Numbered from the stretch's first letter, positions 9,741 through 19,176 are shown. The stretch: 64,000 nt of DNA from Bacteroides reticulotermitis JCM 10512 (GCF_000517545.1 NZ_BAIV01000017.1:1-64000); one strand, 5' to 3'. Translations and numbers: made by a program. Notes: generated by a model from the letters alone, not told the origin.

Positions 9741-10943
9741 ATGAAGATTTTAGTATTGAACTGTGGTAGTTCATCGATTAAATATAAGTTGTTTGACATG
9801 ACCGGTAAAGAGGTCATAGCCCAGGGAGGTATTGAGAAAATCGGACTGAAAGGTTCTTTCCTGAAACTGACTTTGCCTAGTGGCGAGAAGAAAGTATTGG
9901 AAAAAGATATTCCCGAACACACCGTAGGAGTTGAATTTATTCTGAATACATTGATCAATTCCGAATATGGAGCAATTCGTTCGCTTGAAGAAATTGGTGC
10001 AGTTGGCCATCGTATGGTACACGGCGGAGAGCGTTTTAGCGAATCTGTTCTGTTGAACAAAGAAGTATTGGACGCGTTTACAGCTTGCAACGACTTGGCT
10101 CCTTTGCACAACCCGGCCAACCTGAAAGGTGTGAATGCGATCTCTGCGATTCTGCCTAAGGTGCCACAAGTAGGTGTCTTTGATACTGCTTTCCACCAAA
10201 CGATGCCGGATTACGCTTATCTATATGCTATTCCGTTTGAATTGTATGAGAAGTACGGCATACGTCGTTACGGTTTCCACGGAACATCTCATCGGTATGT
10301 ATCCAAACGGGTATGCGAATTCTTGGGAGTGAATCCGGAAGAACAAAGAATTATCACTTGCCATATTGGTAACGGAGGTTCCATTGCTGCGATTAAAAAC
10401 GGTAAATGTATAGATACCACCATGGGACTTACTCCGCTGGAAGGCCTGATGATGGGTACACGTAGTGGCGATATTGATGCCGGTGCAGTTACTTTTATCA
10501 TGGATAAGGAAGGACTGAATACGACCGGAGTATCCAATCTGCTGAATAAGAAGAGTGGTGTACTCGGTATCTCAGGTGTATCTAGTGATATGCGCGAACT
10601 TCTGGCAGCTTGTGAAGCTGGTAATGAAAGAGCTATCTTGGCTGAGCAAATGTATTACTACCGCATTAAGAAATATATCGGTGCTTACGCAGCTGTTTTA
10701 GGAGGGGTCGATATCATCTTGTTTACAGGCGGTGTAGGCGAAAATCAGTTTGAATGTCGCCGTGACGTTTGTAAAGGACTCGAGTACATGGGCGTTGAGA
10801 TCGACTACGAATTGAATGACAGAATCCGTGGAACGGAAACGGTTATTTCAACTCCGGCTTCCAAAGTCAAAGTATTGGTAATCCCAACAGACGAAGAACT
10901 GCTGATTGCTTCAGATACAATGGATATTCTGAGTCGGAAGTAA
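9741..10943 (+). CDS. ackA: acetate kinase
   Basis: 400 residues, full length for AckA of the ASKHA kinase fold. It makes ATP and acetate from acetyl phosphate. Visible motifs: NCGSSSIKYKLF (residues 7-18, phosphate binding), VGHRMVHGGERFS near 90, LAPLHNPANLKG near 120, FDTAFHQTMPDYAYLYAIP near 150 with the catalytic His, RRYGFHGTSHRYVS near 180, and LFTGGVGENQ near 325. It follows pta and is closed by a clear terminator. Confidence 0.97.
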   Translation: MKILVLNCGSSSIKYKLFDMTGKEVIAQGGIEKIGLKGSFLKLTLPSGEKKVLEKDIPEHTVGVEFILNTLINSEYGAIRSLEEIGAVGHRMVHGGERFSESVLLNKEVLDAFTACNDLAPLHNPANLKGVNAISAILPKVPQVGVFDTAFHQTMPDYAYLYAIPFELYEKYGIRRYGFHGTSHRYVSKRVCEFLGVNPEEQRIITCHIGNGGSIAAIKNGKCIDTTMGLTPLEGLMMGTRSGDIDAGAVTFIMDKEGLNTTGVSNLLNKKSGVLGISGVSSDMRELLAACEAGNERAILAEQMYYYRIKKYIGAYAAVLGGVDIILFTGGVGENQFECRRDVCKGLEYMGVEIDYELNDRIRGTETVISTPASKVKVLVIPTDEELLIASDTMDILSRK

Positions 10944-10967
10944 GAAGTACCAAGAATAGAATAAGTA

Positions 10968-11008
10968 AAGGCTATATTTCACGAAGACGTGGGATATAGC
11001 CTTTTTTA
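10968..11008 (+). terminator. Rho-independent terminator after ackA
   Basis: AAGGCTATAT and ATATAGCCTT form a 10-bp stem around a GC-containing loop, followed by a T run. It lies 25 bp past the ackA stop. Confidence 0.85.
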
Positions 11009-11124
11009 GTTGTTGTTGGTGTGGCTTTTGTAATAAAACCGTAGAAAAGATCCCGCTTCTCATTTTTTTTCCTTTTATTTGCATACACGATTCAAGTTAT
11101 TAGCAGCCTAAAGCCGAAAATAGA

Positions 11125-12213
11125 ATGCGCTATTCCGTTATTATACCTGTTTACAACCGTCCCGATGAAGTGGACGAGTTACTGTATAGCCTGACTACAC
11201 AGACCTTTGAAGACTTTGAAGTCATTATTGTTGAAGACGGCTCCTCCATTCCTTGCAAGGAGGTATGCGACCGATATGCCGATCGTTTAAATGTCAGTTA
11301 TTACTCCAAACCGAATTCCGGGCCGGGGCAAACACGTAACTACGGTGCCGAACGGAGTCAAGGAGACTACCTTATTATATTAGACTCGGATGTGATTCTC
11401 CCCGAAGGCTATTTTGCTTCGATCGAGGAAGAACTGCAAACCAGTCCGTCCGATGCGTTTGGAGGGCCTGACCGTGCTCATGAGTCTTTTACAGCTATTC
11501 AGAAAGCAATCAACTATTCGATGACCTCCTTCTTCACCACCGGAGGAATCCGCGGCGGGAAGAAGAAAATGGATAAGTTCTATCCCCGCAGTTTTAATAT
11601 GGGCATTCGCCGTGAAGTTTATCAGACCTTGGGTGGGTTCTCGAAGATGCGCTTTGGTGAAGATATCGACTTTAGCATTCGTATTTTCAAAGGAGGCTAT
11701 TCGTGTCGGCTTTTCCCTGGCGCTTGGGTCTATCACAAGCGCCGTACCGATTTGAGGAAGTTCTTCAAGCAAGTGCATAACTCGGGCATTGCGCGTATCA
11801 ACCTATATAAGAAATATCCGGATTCATTGAAGATGGTCCATTTGCTACCGGGAATCTTTACGCTGGGAGTCGTTCTGCTCACCATCTTGTTTGGCGTAGG
11901 ATTGTTGGGTGGGGTGTGTGCTCTTGTATGGATGCAGACAGCGGCTCATCGTTCGGTAACCGGAGAAGCGATTCTGCTGATGTGTTCCCTCTGGACCATG
12001 TTAATCGCTCTACTCCCTTTGCTATTCTACTCTTTGCTGGTTTGTGTCGATGCGGGTATCCGTAACCGGAGCTTCCGAATAGGGCTTTTATCTGTTGGGG
12101 CATCTTTTGTTCAACTAATCGGCTATGGAGCCGGCTTCTGGCGGGCATGGTGGAAACGCTGTGTATTGGGTAAGGACGAATTTGAAGCGTTTCGTCACAA
12201 TTTCTATAAATAG
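11125..12213 (+). CDS. family 2 glycosyltransferase, membrane-anchored
   Basis: 362 residues. The N-terminal 230 residues form a GT2 (GT-A) domain: SVIIPVYNRPDEVDELL at residue 4, VIIVEDGSS near 35, the DXD-like ILDSDVILP near 90, and GFSKMRFGEDIDFSIRI near 175 with the ED catalytic region. Residues about 240-320 hold two or three transmembrane helices, so the enzyme acts at the inner face of the membrane, probably on a polysaccharide or glycolipid. Sugar donor and acceptor cannot be read from sequence. It lies 21 bp upstream of radC. Confidence 0.85.
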   Translation: MRYSVIIPVYNRPDEVDELLYSLTTQTFEDFEVIIVEDGSSIPCKEVCDRYADRLNVSYYSKPNSGPGQTRNYGAERSQGDYLIILDSDVILPEGYFASIEEELQTSPSDAFGGPDRAHESFTAIQKAINYSMTSFFTTGGIRGGKKKMDKFYPRSFNMGIRREVYQTLGGFSKMRFGEDIDFSIRIFKGGYSCRLFPGAWVYHKRRTDLRKFFKQVHNSGIARINLYKKYPDSLKMVHLLPGIFTLGVVLLTILFGVGLLGGVCALVWMQTAAHRSVTGEAILLMCSLWTMLIALLPLLFYSLLVCVDAGIRNRSFRIGLLSVGASFVQLIGYGAGFWRAWWKRCVLGKDEFEAFRHNFYK

Positions 12214-12233
12214 TTTCATTAACGTATATCAGG

Positions 12234-12928
12234 ATGGAAAACAAACACAAACTCTCCATCAATCAATGGGCCTTGGAAGACCGTCCACGTGAAAAGATGA
12301 TGGAAAAAGGCACCGAAGCTTGAGTGATGCCGAATTGTTGGCTATACTCATTGGTTCCGGAAACACCGACGAGAGTGCGGTGGAGTTAATGCGACGGGTA
12401 CTTTGCGCCTGTGATAATAACTTGAATACATTGGCTAAGTGGAAAGTGCGCGATTATTCACAGTTTAAAGGCATGGGCCCGGCAAAAAGCATAACCATCA
12501 TGGCGGCGTTGGAACTGGGGAAACGTCGTAAACTACAAGAAACTAAAGAACGATTACGCATTGCTTGCTCGCAAGATATCTATCAACTGTTCCAACCCTT
12601 GATGTGCGATCTGGATCAGGAAGAGTTCTGGATATTGCTGTTGAATCAGGCAGGGCGTGTGATTGATAAAGTACGTATCAGTACCGGAGGAATTGATGGA
12701 ACCTATGCCGATGTGCGTACCATTCTGCGGGAAGCGCTTATGCAGCGAGCCACGCAACTAGCGGCCGTTCATAATCACCCCTCGGGGAATGCGTCCCCCA
12801 GCCAAGCCGATCGCGTCTTAACGGAGCATATCCACAAAGCAACGGAGACCATGAACATTCATCTGATAGACCACGTTATAGTTTGTGAGGAGAAGTATTA
12901 CAGTTTTGCCGATGAAGGACTGATCTGA
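12234..12928 (+). CDS. radC: DNA repair protein RadC (MPN/JAB domain), frameshifted
   Basis: About 231 residues after repair. The N-terminus MENKHKLSINQWALEDRPRE is in one frame. Near 12321 the frame changes; one added T gives KGTEALSDAELLAILIGSG, the RadC helix-hairpin-helix start. The C-terminal JAB/MPN domain has the metal motif: glutamate near residue 110 (QEEFW), then AVHNHPSGNASPSQAD (HxH...S...D). RadC-like proteins are linked to repair or genome maintenance, but their biochemical role is unsettled. The frameshift is a TTT-to-TT contraction and probably not real. Confidence 0.9.
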
Positions 12929-12943
12929 ATTCTTTTTATTTCT

Positions 12944-12952
12944 TATCTTTGC
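12944..12952 (+). promoter_or_regulatory. Bacteroides -7 promoter element before the DUF59 gene
   Basis: TATCTTTGC fits the -7 consensus and lies 21 bp before the ATG at 12974, separating this gene from radC. Confidence 0.55.
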
Positions 12953-12973
12953 AACCATTAAAATACGAACGTT

Positions 12974-13285
12974 ATGACCACATTTGAAATAGAAGAGAAA
13001 ATAGTAAATATAATCAAGACCGTGTATGACCCTGAAATTCCAGTGAACATTTACGATCTTGGGTTGATTTATAAGATAGACGTTGCCGAAACCGGTGATG
13101 TTGTTGTTGATATGACTTTGACTGCTCCCAACTGTCCGGCTGCTGATTTCATTATGGAAGATGTACGCCAGAAAGTAGAATCGGTAGCCGGTGTGAAGTC
13201 AACCGTTATCAATCTGGTCTTCGAACCGGAGTGGGATAAAGATATGATGAGTGAAGAAGCAAAACTGGAACTGGGCTTTTTGTAA
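12974..13285 (+). CDS. DUF59/MIP18-like iron-sulfur cluster assembly factor
   Basis: 103 residues, almost entirely a DUF59 domain. The family signature VYDPEIPVNIYDLGLIYKI is at residues 18-36, and the conserved cysteine segment TLTAPNCPAADFI is near 55. Proteins of this group (PaaD/SufT/MIP18-like) help maturation of Fe-S proteins; an anaerobe such as Bacteroides depends on many of these. It has its own promoter-like element. No suf genes are adjacent, so the pathway link is by family only. Confidence 0.88.
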   Translation: MTTFEIEEKIVNIIKTVYDPEIPVNIYDLGLIYKIDVAETGDVVVDMTLTAPNCPAADFIMEDVRQKVESVAGVKSTVINLVFEPEWDKDMMSEEAKLELGFL

Positions 13286-13341
13286 AAGAGTTCTCGTCTC
13301 CGGATGCTTTTCTATGTACCTAATCCTTTAATATCCGTCTT

Positions 13342-14105
13342 ATGAAGAATGTTTATTTCCTTTCCGATGCACACTTGGTTCTCGTGCGATAGCGCATGGG
13401 CGTACACAAGAACGCCGTTTGGTGAATTTTCTGGATAGCATCAAGCATAAGGCTGCTGCGGTTTATCTACTGGGAGATATATTTGACTTCTGGTACGAAT
13501 TCAAGTTGGTGGTGCCCAAAGGGTATACTCGTTTCCTTGGTAAGTTATCCGAGTTGACCGATATGGGGGTAGAGGTACACTTCTTTGTCGGCAACCATGA
13601 TCTTTGGTGCGATGATTACCTTACGGAAGAGTGCGGGGTGATCATTCATCGCAACCCGTTGACAACCGAAATCTATGGAAAGGAGTTCTATCTGGCGCAT
13701 GGTGACGGATTGGGCGACCCTGATAAGAAGTTTAAGTTGCTGCGTTATGCTTTTCGAAGCAAAACGTTGCGAACTCTTTTTTCCACCCTTCATCCCCGTT
13801 GGAGTATAGAACTCGGACTGTCGTGGGCTAAACGTAGCCGCTTGAAGAGGGTGGAAGGAAAAGAACCTGAGTATATGGGGGAAGATAAAGAATTCCTGGT
13901 TCTCTATACCAAAGAATATCTGCAAGGACACCCCAATATCAACTACTTTATCTACGGACACCGTCATATCGAATTAGATCTTATGCTCAGTGCCACCGCT
14001 CGGGTGCTTATCTTGGGGGATTGGATCAGTTACTTTTCTTATGCCGTGTTCGACGGTGAAAATCTGTTTTTGGAAAACTTTGTAGAGGGCGAAACGCAGT
14101 TCTAA
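13342..14105 (+). CDS. lpxH: UDP-2,3-diacylglucosamine pyrophosphatase-like metallophosphoesterase (LpxH), frameshifted
   Basis: About 254 residues. Calcineurin-like metal motifs in order: SDAHLGS (D-x-H, residues 8-14, restored by adding one G near 13378), LLGDIFDFW (near 40), FVGNHD (near 75), LAHGDGLGD (near 115) and YGHRHIE (near 200). This pattern is that of LpxH-type enzymes, which release lipid X from UDP-diacylglucosamine at the membrane surface during lipid A synthesis. Without the added base only a truncated ORF from 13419 remains, lacking the first metal ligands. As lipid A synthesis is normally needed, the break is almost certainly an error. Confidence 0.88.
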
Positions 14106-14178
14106 ACTTACGGACACGCCTGTATCTGTTTTATAGGCGATCAACTGACTGCAACTAAAGACTCGGATTACCCTAACC

Positions 14179-14313
14179 TAGTACTCAAGTTACTTCAGCC
14201 CGTACTTGGATTGAGTAAATCGAGCACTAGGCTGTTAATGCTTAATCTCTAGCTTGTTAATACTTAAGAAATAGGCTATTAATACTTGAACGTTCAAGTG
14301 TTAATAGTTGAGA
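14179..14313. repeat. 22-bp period repeat array A1 (TTAAT units)
   Basis: The pentamer TTAAT recurs at 14235, 14257, 14279 and 14301, exactly 22 bp apart. Units are of the form ACTTnAn...TGTTAAT and are diverged. The pair of units around 14291 makes a near-perfect 28-bp palindrome (14278-14305, one mismatched pair) with the core ACTTGAACGTTCAAGT. Less regular related sequence (GTACTCAAG, ACTTGGATTGAGTA) precedes it. The array lies between the convergent lpxH and phosphatase genes. Confidence 0.75.
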
Positions 14314-14446
14314 ACCCGTCTGTAAGAGCCTGATCTGCTGGAAAGAGGAACTCCGCGAAACCATTCAGAAACGCGTCTGTTCTTTTCACCCAACGTGTTT
14401 GCTCAAGGCCTACATCCTTCCTCTCTACAAGAAAGAAATAAAATTT

Positions 14447-14612
14447 CATCTCTCATGGTCTCATCATTTCTTGATTAATGCTCAGGTAATCAATCTGATA
14501 TGCAATGAGAGATGTTTTCTGAAAGCGGTATCTCTCATCATTTTCCCGTATTTTTGCCCCTTTTTTAGCTTATCTCTCATCAATTTTGGACTTATCTCTC
14601 ATTCAGTTTAAG
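14447..14612. repeat. Repeat array A2 (TATCTCTCAT units)
   Basis: TATCTCTCAT occurs at 14529, 14571 and 14593; a shortened copy (ATCTCTCAT) lies at 14448 and an inverted copy (ATGAGAGAT) at 14505. The last two are exactly 22 bp apart, and the step of 42 between the first two is close to two periods. Its sequence is unrelated to array A1, which lies only about 130 bp away. No gene in this stretch is convincing. Confidence 0.65.
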
Positions 14613-14635
14613 CTGATTCCGGTATGATTTGATAA

Positions 14636-14674
14636 AAAAAGAACCGGACACCTTTTAAGATGCCCGGTTCTTGT
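14636..14674. terminator. Bidirectional terminator between lpxH and the phosphatase gene
   Basis: AAGAACCGG and CCGGTTCTT form a 9-bp stem, with an A run on the left (a T run on the minus strand). It serves the minus-strand phosphatase gene best and could also close transcripts from lpxH. Confidence 0.7.
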
Positions 14675-14773
14675 GATGTAAAAGTATGCTTGTTTGAGTC
14701 TAAAAGACTGCTTCTTTTCGGTCAAAACACTATTTGTTTTGGAACAGCAGTTCTTTAGATCCCGGTATAATCT

Positions 14774-16173
14774 TTATTTATATCCGGCAACTTTAGCTAT
14801 GCGTTTGGCAATTTCCGTATTGTCAATCTTCTCGCCGAAGAGTTGAGAACCTGCGCCAATGGCAAATACCGGGACATAGCCTCCGGAGTGTCCGCCGCTA
14901 GTCCAACCAACCATGCAATCTCATTGATTACCTCTTTGGCACACGCTGCTATCGGTTCGCTTTTAGAATACATGCTTTCGGCGAATACCACCTTGTTCTT
15001 CACGAAGGACTTGTCGAACTCATCATGCAGTCTTCTTTCCTGTTCCCAAGAGATCGGAAGCTTGCTCCAGAAACCCATCTCTTCACTTAAGAATGTTTTC
15101 ATTTCTTCCCAAGTCACCTTATTCCCTTTTGATTTTCTAAGTTCGCTGATACGATTAGAAAGTCCGTCGGCAGAGTGTTTCTGATATTGCAATGCTTTCA
15201 GATTCAATTCGTATTTACCGGTACCCAATACAATGCCACCGGTCTCGTGGTCAGCGGTTATTACGATCAGTGTTTCTTTCGGATGTTTTTTGTAGAACTC
15301 GTAAGCTACCTTAACGGCTTGATCCATATCGTTTACTTCGTTGAATACAGTTGCCGCATCATTGCCGTGACAAGCCCAGTCGATTTTGCCGCCTTCTACC
15401 ATCAGGAAGAAACCTTTATTCTTGCCTTTAGTCAGAAAGTCAACGGCACTTTCGGTTATCTGCGCCAGAGTCAGGTCGCCTTCTTTCCGGTCGATAGCGT
15501 AAGGCAGGCAGTCAGAGGCAGCACCTTCTTCCTGAATCAGAATCATCTTTTCTGCGGTGGAAGATTTGGCTTTATAATCATTATAACCACGTGCTACGGT
15601 GTAGCCGGCTTTGTCGAATACCGGGTAAATGCTCGGAGCTTCTTTCTTGTCGAAAGTAGTAGTAGGTTTCAGAAAACCGCTACCGGCATAGAAGTCGAAG
15701 TTTGCTTTTGGAAGATCGAGCGCGATTTCATAATACATATTACGATCCGGCTGATGTGCGTAGAAAGAAGCCGGTGTAGCGTGGTCTACGCTGACAGAAG
15801 TAGTAACGCCGACTTTCTTGCCGGATCTTTTTGCTTTTTCGGCAATTGTTACGATCGGGTTTTTGCTTTGATCTACAGAAATCGCACCGTTATACGTTTT
15901 GCTTCCGGTTGCCAAAGCAGTACCTCCGGCGGCCGAATCGGTAACCGAATTGGTAGCAGAGAACGTAGCCGCTACAGTAGCTACAGGAAATTGAGCAAAG
16001 GTTAGCGGTTCGATTCCAATGCGTCCGTTTTGAACTTCCGCATTATACATTTCCGTTCCGTTCACTTGGTTTACTCCCATTCCATCGCCGATGAAATAGA
16101 ACACATACTTTGCCTGTCCATTTGCAACGACGGACACCATGACAAAGAGTAGAGCATAGAGTAGTCTCTTCAT
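14774..16173 (-). CDS. alkaline phosphatase, frameshifted near the C-terminus
   Basis: About 466 residues after repair, with a signal peptide (ending near VANGQ). Alkaline phosphatase superfamily motifs: YFIGDGMGVNQVNG near residue 27 (first metal Asp), SVTDSAAGGTALATG near 78 with the nucleophile Ser, MVEGGKIDWACHGND near 260, and VITADHETGG near 305. The frame is lost near 14906; adding one base (gtttgg for gttgg on the coding strand) restores WTSGGHSGGYVPVFAIG, which carries the last metal-binding His, and a normal end GYK. Unrepaired, the enzyme would lack this ligand. It hydrolyses phosphomonoesters in the periplasm. A -7 element TACCTTTGC lies at 16208-16216. Confidence 0.9.
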
Positions 16174-16207
16174 TGGATTATTTATTTAAAAGTTGTTTTT
16201 GGTTGGG

Positions 16208-16216
16208 GCAAAGGTA
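16208..16216 (-). promoter_or_regulatory. Bacteroides -7 promoter element for the phosphatase gene
   Basis: Minus-strand TACCTTTGC, about 35 bp before the start codon at 16173. It lies just beyond the efp terminator, so the two genes are separate transcription units. Confidence 0.55.
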
Positions 16217-16218
16217 AT

Positions 16219-16256
16219 AAAAAACGGCGGAAGTGCTGTTGCAAGTCCGCCGTTTC
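16219..16256 (-). terminator. Rho-independent terminator after efp
   Basis: AAACGGCGGA and TCCGCCGTTT form a 10-bp GC-rich stem; on the minus strand it is followed by a T run. Confidence 0.85.
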
Positions 16257-16277
16257 TTTATTACAATAAGATGACAC

Positions 16278-16844
16278 TTATCCTTTGATGCGTCCTACAT
16301 AAGAACCATCGCGTGTATCGATTTCAATTGTTTCACCTTCGCCTACAAACAAAGGTACACGTACTGTCGCACCCGATTCTACCGTAGCCGGTTTCAGGGT
16401 GTTAGTAGCCGTATCGCCTTTCAGGCCCGGTTCCGTATAGGTAATCTTCATTTGAACTTTGATAGGCATATCCGCGTAAAGTACAGTTTCGGCAGAAGCG
16501 TCAGAAACTACTTCCACTACCATGCCTTCCAACAAGAAGTCAACGCCGTTGATCAAGTCGTGAGCGATCGGATGTTGATCGAATGTCTCCTGATTCATGA
16601 AGATGTAATCGCCTCCTTCTTTATAAAGGAATTGGTATGGACGACGTTCTACGCGTACGTCTTCCAATTTTTCACCGATATTGAAGCGACGTTCGATTAC
16701 GTATCCGCTTACTACGTCTTTCAGTTTGGTGCGCATGAAAGTGTTACCTTTACCAGGTTTTACGTGCAGAAATTCGATACAAAAATAAAGCTTTCCGTCC
16801 ATACGGATACAAGTTCCGTTTTTGATGTCTTGAGCGTTAATCAT
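16278..16844 (-). CDS. efp: elongation factor P
   Basis: 188 residues, the standard EF-P length, in three beta-barrel domains. The domain I loop that reaches the ribosomal P site reads HVKPGKGNTF, with a lysine at the usual modified position (about residue 34). The domain III end is SGATVRVPLFVGEGETIEIDTRDGSYVGR. EF-P relieves stalling at polyproline. A minus-strand -7 element TACTTTTGC (16900-16908) with an upstream TTTGC-like -33 box about 20 bp away precedes the gene. No modification enzyme is nearby. Confidence 0.97.
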   Translation of the reverse strand: MINAQDIKNGTCIRMDGKLYFCIEFLHVKPGKGNTFMRTKLKDVVSGYVIERRFNIGEKLEDVRVERRPYQFLYKEGGDYIFMNQETFDQHPIAHDLINGVDFLLEGMVVEVVSDASAETVLYADMPIKVQMKITYTEPGLKGDTATNTLKPATVESGATVRVPLFVGEGETIEIDTRDGSYVGRIKG

Positions 16845-16899
16845 ACTTCTATGTTCTTATTTATAATGTTATTTAGTGATAATCATTCTTCTCGCAGCC

Positions 16900-16908
16900 G
16901 CAAAAGTA
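16900..16908 (-). promoter_or_regulatory. Bacteroides -7 promoter element for efp
   Basis: Minus-strand TACTTTTGC with a TTTG-type -33 element (plus-strand CAAA at 16929-16932) at 20-bp spacing. Confidence 0.65.
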
Positions 16909-16981
16909 ATCTAAATCAGTAAAAAACGCAAAACTTTTGAGCAAAAATGACTTATCTCTTGGAGATTTTAAAAAAAGTGTC

Positions 16982-16990
16982 TATTTTTGC
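16982..16990 (+). promoter_or_regulatory. Bacteroides -7 promoter element for rpmH
   Basis: TATTTTTGC, 42 bp before the rpmH ATG, divergent from the efp promoter. Confidence 0.6.
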
Positions 16991-17032
16991 AGCCCGATTA
17001 CGTAGAATAATAACATAAAACAAGATACAGTA

Positions 17033-17197
17033 ATGAAAAGAACATTTCAACCCTCTAACAGAAAGAGAAAAAACAAACACGGTTTCCGTGAGAGAATGGC
17101 AACAGCTAATGGTCGTAGAGTATTGGCTGCCCGTCGTGCAAAAGGAAGAAAGAAACTAACCGTTTCTGACGAGTACAACGGAGGAGTGAAAAACTAA
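17033..17197 (+). CDS. rpmH: 50S ribosomal protein L34
   Basis: 54 codons, too short for many gene finders. The product starts [20 protein letters not shown] and continues [20 protein letters not shown], the invariant L34 core, ending in a slightly longer acidic tail ([11 protein letters not shown]) as usual in Bacteroidetes. A -7 element lies upstream and a strong terminator follows. It is not next to dnaA or rnpA, unlike in many other phyla. Confidence 0.97.
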   Translation: MKRTFQPSNRKRKNKHGFRERMATANGRRVLAARRAKGRKKLTVSDEYNGGVKN

Positions 17198-17216
17198 TCA
17201 TTCCGTTTGTTAACGA

Positions 17217-17257
17217 AAACAATAAAAGCAGAGCGATACGCCCTGCTTTTATTGTTT
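17217..17257. terminator. Terminator after rpmH
   Basis: AAACAATAAAAGCAG and CTGCTTTTATTGTTT form a long stem extended by GCG/CGC near the loop. Being A/T-flanked on both sides, it could work in either direction. Confidence 0.8.
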
Positions 17258-17429
17258 ATAGACGTTGACAATAGCCTGGTACCGATGAACGCGCTGCCGG
17301 TAGTAGAGCTAACGAATTTGATGCATCTATTATAGAAGGTTCTTTTTGCATCGGAAGACTTTTCATGCCAGTCATTTCCACAATTCAACTATTTTATCGT
17401 ATCTTTGGCGCAGATTAACAGCAAAGAGT

Positions 17430-18077
17430 ATGTCAATAAAAGATTTTTTTTCTTTTAAAACGAACAAGTTTTTTTGGATCAATATCATTGCTATGGTGAT
17501 AGTAGTGATTGGTCTACTGTTTGTTACATTGAAAGGACTTGATGTATATACCCGTCATGGCGAAGCAGTCGTTGTGCCCGATGTGAAGGGTATGACGGTA
17601 GATGAAGCCACAAGGATGTTTCGCAACCATGGGATCAACTGTGTTGTTTCGGACTCTAACTACGTCAAGAATAAGTCGGCAGGCATCATTCTGGAGTTGA
17701 GCCCCGCAGCCGGTCAGAAAGTAAAAGAAGGCCGGGTGATCTATCTTACTATTAATACATTAAATATTCCCTTGCGTCCCATCCCCGATGTGGCGGACAA
17801 TAGTTCTGTGCGACAAGCGCAGGCAAAGATCCTGGCAGCCGGCTTTAAGTTAGGCGAGATGCAGACCGTGAGTGGAGAGAAAGACTGGGTATACGGTGTG
17901 AAATATCAGGGGCGTCAACTTATGGCGGGTGATAAAGTTCCCTTGGGAGCTTCGCTGACGCTGATGATAGGTAATGGTACAACTGAATTCTTGGAAGAAG
18001 ATTCAGTCGATACGTCAGCTACCGATGAGAAACCCGTTGCATCGGAAACGGCAACAGAGGACAACAGTTGGTTCTAA
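17430..18077 (+). CDS. PASTA domain membrane protein
   Basis: 215 residues from the ATG at 17430 (preceded by a purine-rich AAAGAG and a -7 like TATCTTTGG near 17400). An N-terminal cytoplasmic segment (MSIKDFFSFKTNKF) is followed by one transmembrane helix (IIAMVIVVIGLLFVTL, about residues 17-35). Two or three PASTA repeats then face the periplasm: VVVPDVKGMTVDEATRMF, LRPIPDVADNSSVRQAQAKI and a shorter third. The acidic tail is disordered. There is no kinase domain, unlike Ser/Thr kinases with PASTA modules. PASTA domains bind muropeptides in other systems. It heads a run with rluD and ddl. Confidence 0.88.
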   Translation: MSIKDFFSFKTNKFFWINIIAMVIVVIGLLFVTLKGLDVYTRHGEAVVVPDVKGMTVDEATRMFRNHGINCVVSDSNYVKNKSAGIILELSPAAGQKVKEGRVIYLTINTLNIPLRPIPDVADNSSVRQAQAKILAAGFKLGEMQTVSGEKDWVYGVKYQGRQLMAGDKVPLGASLTLMIGNGTTEFLEEDSVDTSATDEKPVASETATEDNSWF

Positions 18078-18102
18078 CTTGATAAAACAGATACTGCTTA
18101 AC

Positions 18103-19176
18103 ATGAACGAGGACGAATTACCGGACGAACTGGAAAATGACATTGACGATATAGAGCCCATCGGCGACGAAAGTCAATTGTACGAACATTTTCGAGTAGT
18201 GGTAGACAAGGGGCAGGCAATGGTACGGGTCGACAAATACTTGTTTGAACGTATTGTCAATGCTTCGCGCAACCGCATCCAGAAAGCCGCTGAAGGCGGG
18301 TTCGTGATGGCCAACGGCAAACCGGTGAAGAGCAACTACAAGGTGAAGCCGCTCGACGTTATTACCGTCATGATGGATCGGCCCCGGTACGAAAATGATA
18401 TTATTCCCGAAGATATACCCCTGGACATCGTCTATGAAGATGACTATGTGATGGTGGTCAACAAGCCTGCCGGGCTGGTCGTACATCCCGGACACGGTAA
18501 CTATAACGGCACGCTGGTCAACGCATTGGCTTGGCATATGAAGGATACACCCGGTTATGATGCCAATGATCCGCATGTCGGTCTTGTGCACCGTATCGAT
18601 AAAGACACTTCCGGCTTACTCGTAATAGCCAAAACGCCTGATGCCAAGACAAACTTAGGCATTCAGTTCTATAATAAAACCACGAGCCGTAAATACCAGG
18701 CACTTGTGTGGGGCACGGTAGAGCAAGACGAAGGTACCATTGTCGGTAGCCTTGCCCGTAATCCGAAAGACCGGATGCAGATGGCAGTTATGGCCGATCC
18801 GGAGACAGGCAAACATGCGGTAACTCATTATCGGGTGTTAGAACGGTTAGGTTATGTCACATTGGTGGAATGTATACTCGAAACGGGGCGTACACACCAG
18901 ATTCGCGTTCACATGAAGTACATCGGCCATACGTTGTTTAACGACGCACGTTACGGCGGACATGATATTCTAAAAGGAACTCATTTTAGTAAGTACAAAC
19001 AATTTGTAAACAATTGCTTCGACACTTGTCCCCGACAAGCTTTGCATGCCATGACTTTGGGATTTGTACATCCCGCAACCGGTGAGGAGATGAATTTCAC
19101 ATCCGAACTTCCGGAAGACATGACTCGGCTTATCGAGAAGTGGAGGGGCTATATAAGTAATCGAAATTTAGAATGA
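18103..19176 (+). CDS. rluD: 23S rRNA pseudouridine synthase RluD-type
   Basis: 357 residues from the ATG at 18103. The upstream in-frame extension overlaps the PASTA gene and is not plausible as coding. An acidic N-terminus (about 35 residues) precedes an S4 RNA-binding domain (VRVDKYLFERIVNASRNRIQ, residues about 45-100) and the RluA-family catalytic domain with GLVHRIDKDTSGLLVIAK (catalytic Asp near residue 170) and RTHQIRVHMKYIGHTLFND near 265. RluD-type enzymes make pseudouridines in helix 69 of 23S rRNA. The stop overlaps the ddl start by 4 bp. Confidence 0.93.
   Translation: MNEDELPDELENDIDDIEPIGDESQLYEHFRVVVDKGQAMVRVDKYLFERIVNASRNRIQKAAEGGFVMANGKPVKSNYKVKPLDVITVMMDRPRYENDIIPEDIPLDIVYEDDYVMVVNKPAGLVVHPGHGNYNGTLVNALAWHMKDTPGYDANDPHVGLVHRIDKDTSGLLVIAKTPDAKTNLGIQFYNKTTSRKYQALVWGTVEQDEGTIVGSLARNPKDRMQMAVMADPETGKHAVTHYRVLERLGYVTLVECILETGRTHQIRVHMKYIGHTLFNDARYGGHDILKGTHFSKYKQFVNNCFDTCPRQALHAMTLGFVHPATGEEMNFTSELPEDMTRLIEKWRGYISNRNLE

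Noticed and set aside
14399-14611. 70-codon plus-strand ORF in the lpxH-phosphatase gap
   Set aside because: It runs through array A2, has no family-like sequence and no clear ribosome binding site.
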